The notes under the pieces: model-generated | The model's database searches: none | What the model was told of the DNA's origin: nothing | What the model saw: the letters and a program-made list of their open reading frames with translations, nothing else | Shown: positions 6,586 through 15,097 of the stretch, one piece after another | Layout: each line of letters begins with the position of its first letter | How positions within the stretch are numbered: position 1 is the first letter of the stretch | Translations under genes and position numbers: made by a program | Origin: Geobacter sp. | GTDB taxonomy: Bacteria; Desulfobacterota; Desulfuromonadia; Geobacterales; Geobacteraceae | Reading direction: 5' to 3' | Length of the DNA: 21,525 nucleotides | Assembly (NCBI GenBank): GCA_003857395.1 | Contig: RPRC01000131.1 | Location: forward strand, 1-21,525

Positions 6586-8283
6586 ATGAAACAAGCATTT
6601 GCCCTAGTCGTTGCACTCTTGATTTTATCCCTCGGCATTACCGTTACGGCCGCACAACTGCCGAGCAGACCGTTGTCAGGCCCAGATGCGACATATGTTA
6701 ACAAGTCGGACTCAATGTCCATGACTTCGCCATCGGCATTGACATCCACATCCACTTCCACATCCTTGACGGAGCCCCAAACGATTATGCGGCAACGTAT
6801 CACCTGTGAGCCGTTTGGCTGTTTTCTCTTTGATGGGGATTTTGCCACCGAAAAAACCCCTGTTTTCAGTCCCGAATACGTAATTGCCATTGGAGACAAG
6901 ATCAATATCAAGATATGGGGAAGCGTTGAATTCGAACAGATTCAGTCCGTGGATGCCCAAGGCAACATATTTCTTCCTAAGGTCGGTCCTGTTTCGGTAC
7001 TTGGGGTGAAAAACCGGGAGTTGACCGCCACCATATTGCGGGTGCTGCGCACCGTCTACATAAACAATGTGGGCCTTTACGCGGGTCTGCTCGAAACCCA
7101 GCCTGTTATCGTCTACGTAACAGGCGGTGTAGTGCGTCCGGGCGCTTATGGCGGCACCTCAGCCAACAGCCTCATGTATTACCTGGACCGCTCGGGCGGG
7201 ATAGATGCGTCTTCCGGTTCCTACCTAGATATCTCCATAATCAGGGGAACGGAAAAGATCCGCACCTTCAACCTGTATGATTTCGTCCTTAGAGGCGAAG
7301 TCCCGGCATTTCAGTTTGCCGACGGCGATACCATCCTGGTGACTCCCCGCCGGCAGACGGTCAAGGTAAGCGGACTCGTGGCCAATCCTTATCGCTTTGA
7401 ATTCAACGGCGATTCCATCTACGCAAGTGAAATGCTCAGGATGGCCGCCCCCCGCTCCGAAGCGACCCACATGAGGGTCGTGCGCAACAGCCGCCCCACC
7501 CGCGACGTGGAAATATATCCCCTGCAGGCGGCACCGCAAACCACACTTTACGGGGGGGATGAAACAACTATTCTCTCCGATAAGAACAACGGAACCATCA
7601 CAATTCGTTTCGAAGGTGAGCAACTCGGCGCTCGGGAAGTGGCTCTACCCTACGGGGCACGACTCTCAGATGCTCTCGGCATGATCAAGTACGCGCCGAC
7701 GGCTGACAAAACAGCTGTGCAGCTTTTCCGCACCAGCGTGGCGTCAAGGCAAAAAGAAATGCTCCTTGAATCACTGCGCAATCTCGAAGCGTCAGTCCTG
7801 ACTGCCCGCTCCGCAACTGCGGAAGAGGCTAAGCTGAGAAAGGACGAGGCGGAGTTGTTCCTCAAGTGGATCGAGAGGGCCAAGGATATCCAACCCAAGG
7901 GGCAGGTAGTTATAGCCGGAGGCGACCCGAAAGGGATCATTCTGGAAAACGGCGACATCATCCGCATTCCTTCCGACAACGCCTTGGTCATGGTTCACGG
8001 CGAAGTCCTCTTTCCCAGTACCATTGCCTATCGTCCGGGTATGGACGTGTCCGATGCCATTGATCAGTCAGGCGGAAATTCCCAGTCGAAAGGCAGTTCA
8101 CGCATTGTGATTCTCAGTCGTGACGGCTCGTACAAGATTGCCGGTGCTGGAGAAACACTCAAGAAAGGCGACGAGGTTCTCGTGCTTCCCAAGGTTGAAA
8201 CGAAGTACCTCCAGTTTGCCAAGGATGTGATGCAGGTGCTTTATCAGATTGCCGTGTCGGCGGCGGTGGTGTTGAGGCTGTGA
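6586..8283 (+). CDS. kpsD: Periplasmic/outer-membrane capsule export protein KpsD (OPX)
   Basis: Polysaccharide export protein that forms the periplasmic-to-outer-membrane path with KpsE. The 565 residues compare with 558 in E. coli KpsD. The N-terminus is a clear Sec signal peptide (MKQAFALVVALLILSLGITVTA, cleavage probably before AQ). No lipobox Cys follows it, as in KpsD and unlike Wza. A Ser/Thr-rich linker (about residues 45-65) is encoded by hexamer repeats. Then comes the polysaccharide-export domain (SPEYVIAIGDKINIKIWG, DAQGNIFLPKVGPVSV) and SLBB-like beta-grasp repeats (VYVTGGVVRPGAYGG; VSGLVANPYRF; VMVHGEVLFPSTIAY). AAGGA ten bases before the ATG supports the start. A hydrophobic C-terminus follows the last domain. 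Gap to kpsF is 61 bases. Confidence 0.93.
   Translation: MKQAFALVVALLILSLGITVTAAQLPSRPLSGPDATYVNKSDSMSMTSPSALTSTSTSTSLTEPQTIMRQRITCEPFGCFLFDGDFATEKTPVFSPEYVIAIGDKINIKIWGSVEFEQIQSVDAQGNIFLPKVGPVSVLGVKNRELTATILRVLRTVYINNVGLYAGLLETQPVIVYVTGGVVRPGAYGGTSANSLMYYLDRSGGIDASSGSYLDISIIRGTEKIRTFNLYDFVLRGEVPAFQFADGDTILVTPRRQTVKVSGLVANPYRFEFNGDSIYASEMLRMAAPRSEATHMRVVRNSRPTRDVEIYPLQAAPQTTLYGGDETTILSDKNNGTITIRFEGEQLGAREVALPYGARLSDALGMIKYAPTADKTAVQLFRTSVASRQKEMLLESLRNLEASVLTARSATAEEAKLRKDEAELFLKWIERAKDIQPKGQVVIAGGDPKGIILENGDIIRIPSDNALVMVHGEVLFPSTIAYRPGMDVSDAIDQSGGNSQSKGSSRIVILSRDGSYKIAGAGETLKKGDEVLVLPKVETKYLQFAKDVMQVLYQIAVSAAVVLRL
6742..6765 (+). repeat. Hexanucleotide repeat within kpsD
   Basis: Four copies of ACATCC (one with ACTTCC) in tandem, encoding alternating Thr/Ser in the linker after the signal peptide. 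Copy-number change would alter linker length without shifting the frame. Confidence 0.6.
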
Positions 8284-8320
8284 TCAAAGGCCTAGCTGAA
8301 TTAACAGTTTTTGCATAACG

Positions 8321-8337
8321 AAAATCGATTTTAGGAG
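8321..8337 (+). promoter_or_regulatory. AAAATCGATTTT palindrome abutting the kpsF Shine-Dalgarno sequence
   Basis: A 12-base perfect palindrome (8321-8332) is immediately followed by AGGAG (8333-8337) and the kpsF ATG at 8345. The Shine-Dalgarno assignment is good. Any regulatory role of the palindrome is speculative. Confidence 0.4.
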
Positions 8338-8344
8338 TAAGCGA

Positions 8345-9319
8345 ATGTTTGAAACCGTAAGATTATTGAGAAGAGAAGATTTTATTGACCACACCGAAAT
8401 TGCAAGGGAGGCGCTTATAGCGCAATCGATAGCAGTAAAATCTCTGGCGAACCGTCTTGGGGATGAGTTCTACCAGGCAGTCGAACTGATACTCAATTGC
8501 TCCGGACGTTTAGTTATCTGCGGCATGGGTAAGTCTGGATTAGTCGGGAAAAAAATCGCTGCAACATTTGCTTCAACTGGTACGACAAGTTTCTTCATGC
8601 ATCCAGCCGAAGCATTGCATGGTGACCTTGGGATGATTAGGCAAGAGGATCTGTTGGTCCTGATCTCATACAGTGGGGAGACTGAAGAGGTCATTAAACT
8701 CATTCCCAGCATTAAAGCTTTTGGCAATAGCATTATCGCAATTGCCGGAAACAGCAACTCAACATTAGCGAAAAATTCTGACGTCTTTTTGAATGTCTCA
8801 GTCGAACGTGAGATTTGTCCAAACAATCTCGCACCTACCACATCGACTCTAGTCACGATGGCGATCGGTGATGCTTTGGCCGTAGCACTCATAAAAGCAA
8901 GAGACTTCCATGCAACTGATTTTGCCCGTTTTCATCCGGGTGGCAGCTTGGGTAAACGATTGTTGACGCGCGTACATGATGTTATGCGTACCAACCTGCC
9001 ATCCATCGAACCGAACGCCACCGTGCGAGAATGTTTATTCACCATGACTTCAAGTCGTATGGGGTTGGCGTTAATAATGACCGATGGGAAGTTGCAAGGT
9101 ATTATAACCGACGGTGACTTGCGACGTGCTTTGCTGAAAGATCCCCAAATGCTTGAAAAGCCCGTAAATGTGTTCATGACTCGTAAACCAGTAACGATCG
9201 ATGCAGAGACTAATCTTGCCGAGGCGGAAGCTTTTATGCACCGAAATAAAGTCCGTGCACTTGTGGTTACATCAGGAAAAGAGAACCAAGTATGTGGAAT
9301 ATTGGAAATATTCGATTGA
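8345..9319 (+). CDS. kpsF: D-arabinose 5-phosphate isomerase KpsF/KdsD
   Basis: Converts D-ribulose 5-phosphate to D-arabinose 5-phosphate, the first committed precursor of Kdo. The 324-aa product has an N-terminal SIS sugar-isomerase domain (about residues 35-180) with GMGKSG at 60-65, the active-site region HPAEALHGDLG at 86-96 and SYSGETEE. Two CBS domains follow (about 210-324; VMRTNLPSIEPNATV, then FMTRKPVTIDAETNL). Length and layout match KpsF/KdsD (about 325 aa). An AGGAG seven bases upstream (8333-8337) supports the start. The position inside the capsule operon favours the capsule-specific name kpsF. With kdsA and the two CMP-synthetase genes it completes most of the Kdo supply route in this window. 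The 3' end overlaps the next gene by 28 bases. Confidence 0.95.
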   Translation: MFETVRLLRREDFIDHTEIAREALIAQSIAVKSLANRLGDEFYQAVELILNCSGRLVICGMGKSGLVGKKIAATFASTGTTSFFMHPAEALHGDLGMIRQEDLLVLISYSGETEEVIKLIPSIKAFGNSIIAIAGNSNSTLAKNSDVFLNVSVEREICPNNLAPTTSTLVTMAIGDALAVALIKARDFHATDFARFHPGGSLGKRLLTRVHDVMRTNLPSIEPNATVRECLFTMTSSRMGLALIMTDGKLQGIITDGDLRRALLKDPQMLEKPVNVFMTRKPVTIDAETNLAEAEAFMHRNKVRALVVTSGKENQVCGILEIFD

Positions 9320-10434
9320 GAAATATCCTTTTATTTTTGATCGTTACCTTATATGCGACCTCAGCGTTTGCAGGCGATGTATGTCCGGAAACGCTTCCGG
9401 CGGTAGTACGTGGTGACGTTACCTTACCGGAAGGGTGTGTGTTTGAGCAGTCCATAAATATAATCGATAGCAATACTTCGCTCAATTGCAATGGGTCGGT
9501 TTTTGATGGAAAGGGCAAAGACAAGATAGGCTTGCTTATCGATTCTAAAGGTAATCCGTTAACAAATATCAAAGTGGAAAACTGTGTTTTCAGAAATTTC
9601 AAATCGAGTGGAATACGCATTAGCTGGTCCGAGGTGGATGCGCGAAAAGGAACGGATCACGAAAAAATATACTCGGTTAGCCCGAACAGCATTTTTTTGG
9701 ACAAGATCATAATAGAGGGTAGTGGTGGTGTTGGGTTGTACATTGACGATTATGTAACCAATGTAACTGTGCAAAATTCAGTTATTCAGCGTTCCTCCGG
9801 AGTTGGTATCTATCTTGAGCATAGTTCAAAAGGAAACAGGATAGTTAACAATAAGTTACTTGAAAATGGATATCGAGTCGGCAAGGGGGCTCGTGAGGCA
9901 ATTGCTGTTGATTCTTCAGCAGAAAACCTCATTGACGGGAATATTTTTAAAAATAATGCGGCGGGCGGTATATTCCTTTACAAAAACTGTGGTGAACGTT
10001 TCAGCAGCGGCAAGCAGGTTATCAGGTGGCAGCATAGTAGCCACAACACGATCCGCAACAACCTATTCCAAGACGAGAAAGTCGGAATCTGGCTGGCTTC
10101 GCGCCAAAGTCGCAACCTCAGCAAATGGGACTGTGGTGATAAGCCGATGGATCAAGCCGGAAAATACTTCGAGGATTTCGCAGACTCAAATACCATTTAC
10201 AACAACCTCTTCTGCAGAACTGTTGTTGGAATCCGTGTCGCCAGTGACCTCAATGAGATCACTGGAAACCAGTTCGATCAACAGACTGCTACCGATATAG
10301 ACATACCGGTAACAATGAGAGAAAAATTGCTGCATCGACCCCATATTGGAAATATCATCACCAACAATTCAAAAGTTAATTGCAGAGAAACTGAGATCTG
10401 TAAAACCATGGAGCAAATGAATGCAAAAAACTAA
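9292..10434 (+). CDS. Secreted right-handed parallel beta-helix protein
   Basis: Predicted exported protein of 380 aa. Residues 1-27 form a signal peptide (hydrophobic NILLFLIVTLYATSAFA, cleavage before GD). The rest shows the short repeats typical of parallel beta-helix (PbH1/NosD-like) folds: NCVFRNF, NSVIQRSSGVGIYLEHS, NRIVNNKLLENG, NLIDGNIFKNNAAGGIFL, NTIRNNLFQDEKVGIWLA, NTIYNNLFCRTVVGIRVA. It contains many Cys residues, suggesting disulfides in the periplasm. Folds of this kind occur in polysaccharide lyases, C5-epimerases and carbohydrate hydrolases, so a capsule-trimming or capsule-modifying role is a reasonable inference, but no catalytic motif is identified. It overlaps kpsF by 28 bases and the next gene by 14, so it belongs to the operon. 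AGGAAAAGAGA lies before the ATG. Confidence 0.8.
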   Translation: MWNIGNIRLRNILLFLIVTLYATSAFAGDVCPETLPAVVRGDVTLPEGCVFEQSINIIDSNTSLNCNGSVFDGKGKDKIGLLIDSKGNPLTNIKVENCVFRNFKSSGIRISWSEVDARKGTDHEKIYSVSPNSIFLDKIIIEGSGGVGLYIDDYVTNVTVQNSVIQRSSGVGIYLEHSSKGNRIVNNKLLENGYRVGKGAREAIAVDSSAENLIDGNIFKNNAAGGIFLYKNCGERFSSGKQVIRWQHSSHNTIRNNLFQDEKVGIWLASRQSRNLSKWDCGDKPMDQAGKYFEDFADSNTIYNNLFCRTVVGIRVASDLNEITGNQFDQQTATDIDIPVTMREKLLHRPHIGNIITNNSKVNCRETEICKTMEQMNAKN

Positions 10435-13400
10435 GCGACTCTTCAAGAAATTTGTAAGGTCCCCTATTCAGTTCTTTGCTGATGCCAGGAAAAATCGGCT
10501 GAGGAGGCTTAAAATAAAATCCATTCCAACAAATGGAAATGTCATAACAACCTATGTAATTGGTTTCAGTACCTGGAAGCAATACCTGAGAAAATATTTT
10601 CCGGATCGTAACTTAGTTTTCTTGCCGAAAGAAATTAGCCGCGAGGAATTCGACGCCCTCTACCGGAAAAAGATTTTGGCTAGCCCAGATGCGGAAATCT
10701 TTATCTGGGGTTTCAAGGCACCCGACTACCTGCTCAAATTCATCGAAAAAAACAACATCAAGGTCTTTTTTGTCGAGGATGGCTTTGTCCGCTCGGTTCA
10801 GTTGGGCGCAACCAAAGCCCCACCTTTCTCGCTCTGTCTGGATTCTCGCACCCCTTACTTCAATGCACGCCAAGGATCTGATCTAGAGGAGTTGCTTTGC
10901 AAGTATGATTTTAATTCCGATCCGACATTGATGGAACGCGCAGGCGAGGCTATTAAGTTGCTTCTGGACACAGGGGTAAGCAAATATAACAGTGCCAAAC
11001 CAACTGATGTTGATCGAATTTACGGCAAGAAAATTGGCAAGCGCATCTTGGTACTGGGACAGGTTGAGGAAGATGCCTCGATCGAGTATGGCTGCGACAA
11101 ACCCTGCACCAACAACGACGTAGTGGTACTGGCTGCAAAGGAAAACCCCGGTGCTCAGATCATTTACAAACCGCATCCAGATGTCATTAACGGGCATCGT
11201 CCAAACCAATCCAACCCTGCTGATGTTAGGCAGTTATGTTTGATATTGGAACAAGATATACCATTGGCGCAGGCATTTGCGACCATCGACCATGTATATA
11301 CCATTACTTCCCTAGGTGGTTTTGAGGCTTTACTGCGTGGTATTTCAGTAACTACTTTAGGCTGTCCATTCTACGCAGGATGGGGCCTCACAGATGATCG
11401 CCAGTTCAATTCCCGCCGTACTCGACCGCTTAACATTCAACAAGTCTTTGCTGGTGCATATCTGTTGTATGCAAAATATTTTGATCCTGAAACGGGAGCG
11501 CGTCTGGAACTTGTTGACGTAGTCCGTACCCTCCTACACCAAAAGAATGAATCCTTGGTATTAGCTGCCAATCATGGAGTGAACAAACTGTCAGCAATTG
11601 CCGATAATACATCTATTCCAACTTACATTATTGGTGATACGTCTTATAAACACTTACTAAGTATATGGTTTCCTGGTCGTAAGTTTGTCCATATTCCCTC
11701 GAAGGTATCCCCTGAAGAGTTTATATCAAAATATAAAAAGAGAATTCAACGCAATCCGCAGGCCGAGATATTCCTATTTGGCGGTGAGCCGGCTTTATTT
11801 CTAAGAAAGTTCATAGCACAAAGCGATCGGAAGGTTAGCTATGTTGAGGATGGTTTCCTTGGTTCACGGGGTCTGCTGGCCACGAAATCACCATCATTCT
11901 CGCAGACGCTTGATAATCAAGCTCCCTATTTTGATGCAAGTAAGACTTCGGACCTGGAATGTTTGCTCAACGAGTATGATTTTGCCGGGGATGAGGCACT
12001 GTTAGAGCGTGCCGACAAATTGATTGCAACCCTGATCGAATTGGGATTAAGCAAATACAACCATGTGAGCCGGATTGATGACATCCAGTCCATTTATGGT
12101 TCAAAGGAGAAACGCCGGATTTTGGTGCTGGGTCAGGCGGAAGGCGAAGCCTCAGTCAAACTTGGCAATCCGCGCGGATACACAAACAACGATGTGGTGA
12201 TGATTGCGTCATTAGAGAACCCTGGTGCTCAAATTATCTTCAAGCCACATCCGGACGTCTTAAGTAGGCACCGGTCTGCTATGTCCGACCCCGGCAAAGT
12301 GAAGCATCTTTGTTTGGTGATGGGACAAGATGTCCTGTTGGACCAAGCACTGGAAACGATAGACCACGTCTATACAATTACATCTCTGGCAGGTTTCGAA
12401 GCACTTATACGGGGGATCAAGGTGACAGTCCTTGGGTGTCCATTCTACGCTGGCTGGGGCCTGACGGATGATCGGCAAGAGAATGCTCGCCGCAAGCGAA
12501 AGCTCTCATTGCGTGAAGTTTTTGCAGCAGCCTATGTGTTGTATTCGAAATATGTAGATCCACTATACAGGATGGAAATTTCACCGGAGGTCGCTTTTGA
12601 CCGTATTAGTAACCAATATAATCAACTGCTGCAAGCCAAAAGGAAATCTGAGGAAATTCGATCGGCAAGCAACGCAATAAAAAATTTAAATAATGACTCT
12701 GCGATAGAGTTTCTGAAAACCGCCCTGCTTAACGGCCAGAATAATTGTGATATTTGGAATGGGTTAGCTGAAGCCTATACAAACAAGGGTATGTACAACG
12801 AAGCCATAGATGCCTACACGAACTCACTCACACATTCTGAAGGTGCTGATATTTACTTAAAAAGAGCAAAAGTAAGACTCAAAAGCGGCGACTTTTCTCA
12901 AACAACAGATTACGATTTTAAAAAGAGCCTTGAGATGTCCCCGACGAAGAACGACATTTTATATTCGTACTTTTCTTACCGTTGGGAGGCCGAACCGCTC
13001 ACGGAAAATATGATGAGAGATTTTGAATCTGCTTTGAACAATCTCTCATCCAAGCAAAAAGAAGGAAGGGCATATGGAAAGCTGCTGCTTCTTTATGCTG
13101 CCATGTTGAATGAAATTGGCAGAAAAACGGAAGCAACAAAAATACATAATCGCGCCATTAGCATGGGAGGTGTCGATGTGACGCTGCTTCCTTTGCGATA
13201 CACTGCTTATGGTAAGGGCAATAACAAAGCAGTAACTCCCTTTGAGGCTGAGAACTTTAAGAAGCTACTCAAATACCGAGAACGTTTTAAGGAGTTGGTG
13301 CTTGATGCCAGAGGGTCTGTATGTGTTGTGGGAAACTCCCCAAGCATGTTGGGCGGTAACAAAGGGGCTGAAATTGACCAGCGTGATTTAGTGGTTCGTT

Positions 13401-15097
13401 TCAACTCTTATTCTACTGATTACCCATATTGCGAAGATTGCGGAGTTAAGACAGATGTCTGGGTACGAATGCCATTCCATCCATATGTTCGAAAAGAGTT
13501 GGATCCAGCGCTTAAACTTGTAATCTTCAGCGGATCCAATCGCTTGCATCGCCCCTATACCGAGTGGCCAAGTATATTAGAGTATGTGGCTTCCGGTTAT
13601 CCGGTTCAGTTCTTCCCTCCTGAATACTTTTATGAATTGCAATCTATGCTGGGTAGTCCGCCAACCTCCGGGTTGATGATGTGCTATATGCTTTATAAGA
13701 TAATCGGACCACTGAAGCCTGAGAATTATTGTGGCTTTTCCTTTACTGATGATGTTGATCATAAGAGCGCTTACCATTATTCAGATCTAAATGCTTCCGC
13801 TAGCCTGCGGCACAGTTGGGATAAAGAAGCGGAGGTTTTTAAGGGAATGAAAGCCGCACCCAACGCTAAGGTACTAGTGACAAGAACTCTCCTTTTCCGC
13901 CAAAATGCACACGACTCAGAAACAAGAGAGCAGCTGCAACCGGCAGTACAAAAAGATTTTGCTGTAAATAAAACTGAATTCGATCGTGTAATTTCTGTTT
14001 CCCCTGGGTTGGGGGAATATTCGGTGTTCGGTAAGTCAGTTGAACTTTTGAGCCCAGCTAAAGCTGAGAAACACTTGGCATTATTAAGAGGGGAAAAAGG
14101 TGGCGAAGAAAGCAGTATTTTATCAGGGATTGGAAGTAGTGACAGAGTATGCTTCTTAGGTTTTGGACGTGCCCGAACAGGGATAATAGCTCAGGATTTG
14201 GCAAATTATCTCAACGTGCACTACCGCTTGGTGGAGTATGGTCTGATTTCTTCGATGCATTTACCATCTGAAAAACAATACAATTTTTCTCTTATACTGG
14301 ATGATCGAGGAATATTTTATGACACCACCAGGCCTTCATTGATTGAAGAAATTCTGTTTAACAATGAATCAATCAGATCTGAGTTTACGAAGACCCGCTC
14401 AAAAAAACTCATTCGAATGATTGTTGATAACAATATCACCAAGTACAATAATTCGCCTGACATTACCCTTCCGGAAAAGAGCTCGTCCAAAAAACGAATA
14501 CTTGTAGTTGATCAGACTGCCAACGATAACTCGATTATATATGGCCAGTGTTCCAGATATAGTTTCAAAGATATGCTGGATGAAGCACTGCAGGATTATA
14601 ATGCTGAAGTGATATTGAAACTTCACCCCGAAACTGCGGCAGGAGCGAAGGGGGGCAATTTTGACTTAGCCGAAATATCGGCTGATCCACGTATCTTGGT
14701 TATCAGCCAGCAATGCAACATAATTTCACTGATCAAGCAAGTTGACGAAGTTTTTGTGATGACGAGTGGAGTCGGTTTGGAAGCACTTCTGGTTGGAAAG
14801 CCAGTAACCTCTTTTGGAGTGCCTTTCTATGCTGGCTGGGGTTTGACCAAGGAAATGACTGAGGTCCATAATCCAAGAAGAAAACTAACCCTGGAAGAAC
14901 TCTTTGCGGGTGTCTTTTTAGAATATACCAGTTATTTTCATCCCGATTCGCATGCCGCGAGCAACCTTGAAGAATGCCTGGAGTGGATTATCGCTCATAA
15001 AAACATTACCACAAGTATCGTAACGGAGGACCAAAATGAAGAACGATCAGATACAAGTTTTGGATTGTACAATGCGAGACGGCGGATACTACAATGA
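10421..15097 (+). CDS. Multi-domain capsule glycosyltransferase: KpsC-like modules, TPR, GT29-like
   Basis: A 1558-aa cytoplasmic fusion. Module 1 (about 20-370) and module 2 (about 395-740) resemble the C-terminal Kdo-transferase half of KpsC (GT107 type). They have EDG at 119-121 and 476-478, KPHPD with His 252 and 610, LGQ..DAS-type nucleotide motifs, SLxGFEAL and GCPFYAGWGLTDDR. Residues about 760-935 are TPR-like helices. About 960-1150 matches GT29 sialyltransferases: L motif (VCVVGNSPSM from 967, then GAEIDQRDLVVRFN), S motif (PPTSG at 1080-1084) and VS motif His-x4-Glu (H1131, E1136). Module 3 (about 1230-1530) resembles the N-terminal half of KpsC (GT99 type: DDRGIFYDTTRPS, ILVVDQT, HP at 1402-1403), but its EDG motif reads EYG (1272-1274). 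E. coli KpsC is about 675 aa with GT99 before GT107. Probably builds the poly-Kdo linker and adds a CMP-ulosonate-derived sugar. GGAG precedes the ATG. No frameshift seen. Confidence 0.85.
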   Translation: MQKTKRLFKKFVRSPIQFFADARKNRLRRLKIKSIPTNGNVITTYVIGFSTWKQYLRKYFPDRNLVFLPKEISREEFDALYRKKILASPDAEIFIWGFKAPDYLLKFIEKNNIKVFFVEDGFVRSVQLGATKAPPFSLCLDSRTPYFNARQGSDLEELLCKYDFNSDPTLMERAGEAIKLLLDTGVSKYNSAKPTDVDRIYGKKIGKRILVLGQVEEDASIEYGCDKPCTNNDVVVLAAKENPGAQIIYKPHPDVINGHRPNQSNPADVRQLCLILEQDIPLAQAFATIDHVYTITSLGGFEALLRGISVTTLGCPFYAGWGLTDDRQFNSRRTRPLNIQQVFAGAYLLYAKYFDPETGARLELVDVVRTLLHQKNESLVLAANHGVNKLSAIADNTSIPTYIIGDTSYKHLLSIWFPGRKFVHIPSKVSPEEFISKYKKRIQRNPQAEIFLFGGEPALFLRKFIAQSDRKVSYVEDGFLGSRGLLATKSPSFSQTLDNQAPYFDASKTSDLECLLNEYDFAGDEALLERADKLIATLIELGLSKYNHVSRIDDIQSIYGSKEKRRILVLGQAEGEASVKLGNPRGYTNNDVVMIASLENPGAQIIFKPHPDVLSRHRSAMSDPGKVKHLCLVMGQDVLLDQALETIDHVYTITSLAGFEALIRGIKVTVLGCPFYAGWGLTDDRQENARRKRKLSLREVFAAAYVLYSKYVDPLYRMEISPEVAFDRISNQYNQLLQAKRKSEEIRSASNAIKNLNNDSAIEFLKTALLNGQNNCDIWNGLAEAYTNKGMYNEAIDAYTNSLTHSEGADIYLKRAKVRLKSGDFSQTTDYDFKKSLEMSPTKNDILYSYFSYRWEAEPLTENMMRDFESALNNLSSKQKEGRAYGKLLLLYAAMLNEIGRKTEATKIHNRAISMGGVDVTLLPLRYTAYGKGNNKAVTPFEAENFKKLLKYRERFKELVLDARGSVCVVGNSPSMLGGNKGAEIDQRDLVVRFNSYSTDYPYCEDCGVKTDVWVRMPFHPYVRKELDPALKLVIFSGSNRLHRPYTEWPSILEYVASGYPVQFFPPEYFYELQSMLGSPPTSGLMMCYMLYKIIGPLKPENYCGFSFTDDVDHKSAYHYSDLNASASLRHSWDKEAEVFKGMKAAPNAKVLVTRTLLFRQNAHDSETREQLQPAVQKDFAVNKTEFDRVISVSPGLGEYSVFGKSVELLSPAKAEKHLALLRGEKGGEESSILSGIGSSDRVCFLGFGRARTGIIAQDLANYLNVHYRLVEYGLISSMHLPSEKQYNFSLILDDRGIFYDTTRPSLIEEILFNNESIRSEFTKTRSKKLIRMIVDNNITKYNNSPDITLPEKSSSKKRILVVDQTANDNSIIYGQCSRYSFKDMLDEALQDYNAEVILKLHPETAAGAKGGNFDLAEISADPRILVISQQCNIISLIKQVDEVFVMTSGVGLEALLVGKPVTSFGVPFYAGWGLTKEMTEVHNPRRKLTLEELFAGVFLEYTSYFHPDSHAASNLEECLEWIIAHKNITTSIVTEDQNEERSDTSFGLYNARRRILQ

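Noticed and set aside
9399..9412. GGCGGTAG core resembling the ops/JUMPstart element used by RfaH
   Set aside because: It lies inside the coding region of the beta-helix protein, diverges from the full ops consensus after the first eight bases, and is not upstream of an operon.
13960..14160. Possible gene boundary inside the 1558-aa frame before the third KpsC-like module
   Set aside because: The linker is continuous, with no stop codon, frame change or convincing internal Shine-Dalgarno/ATG, so I kept one gene.
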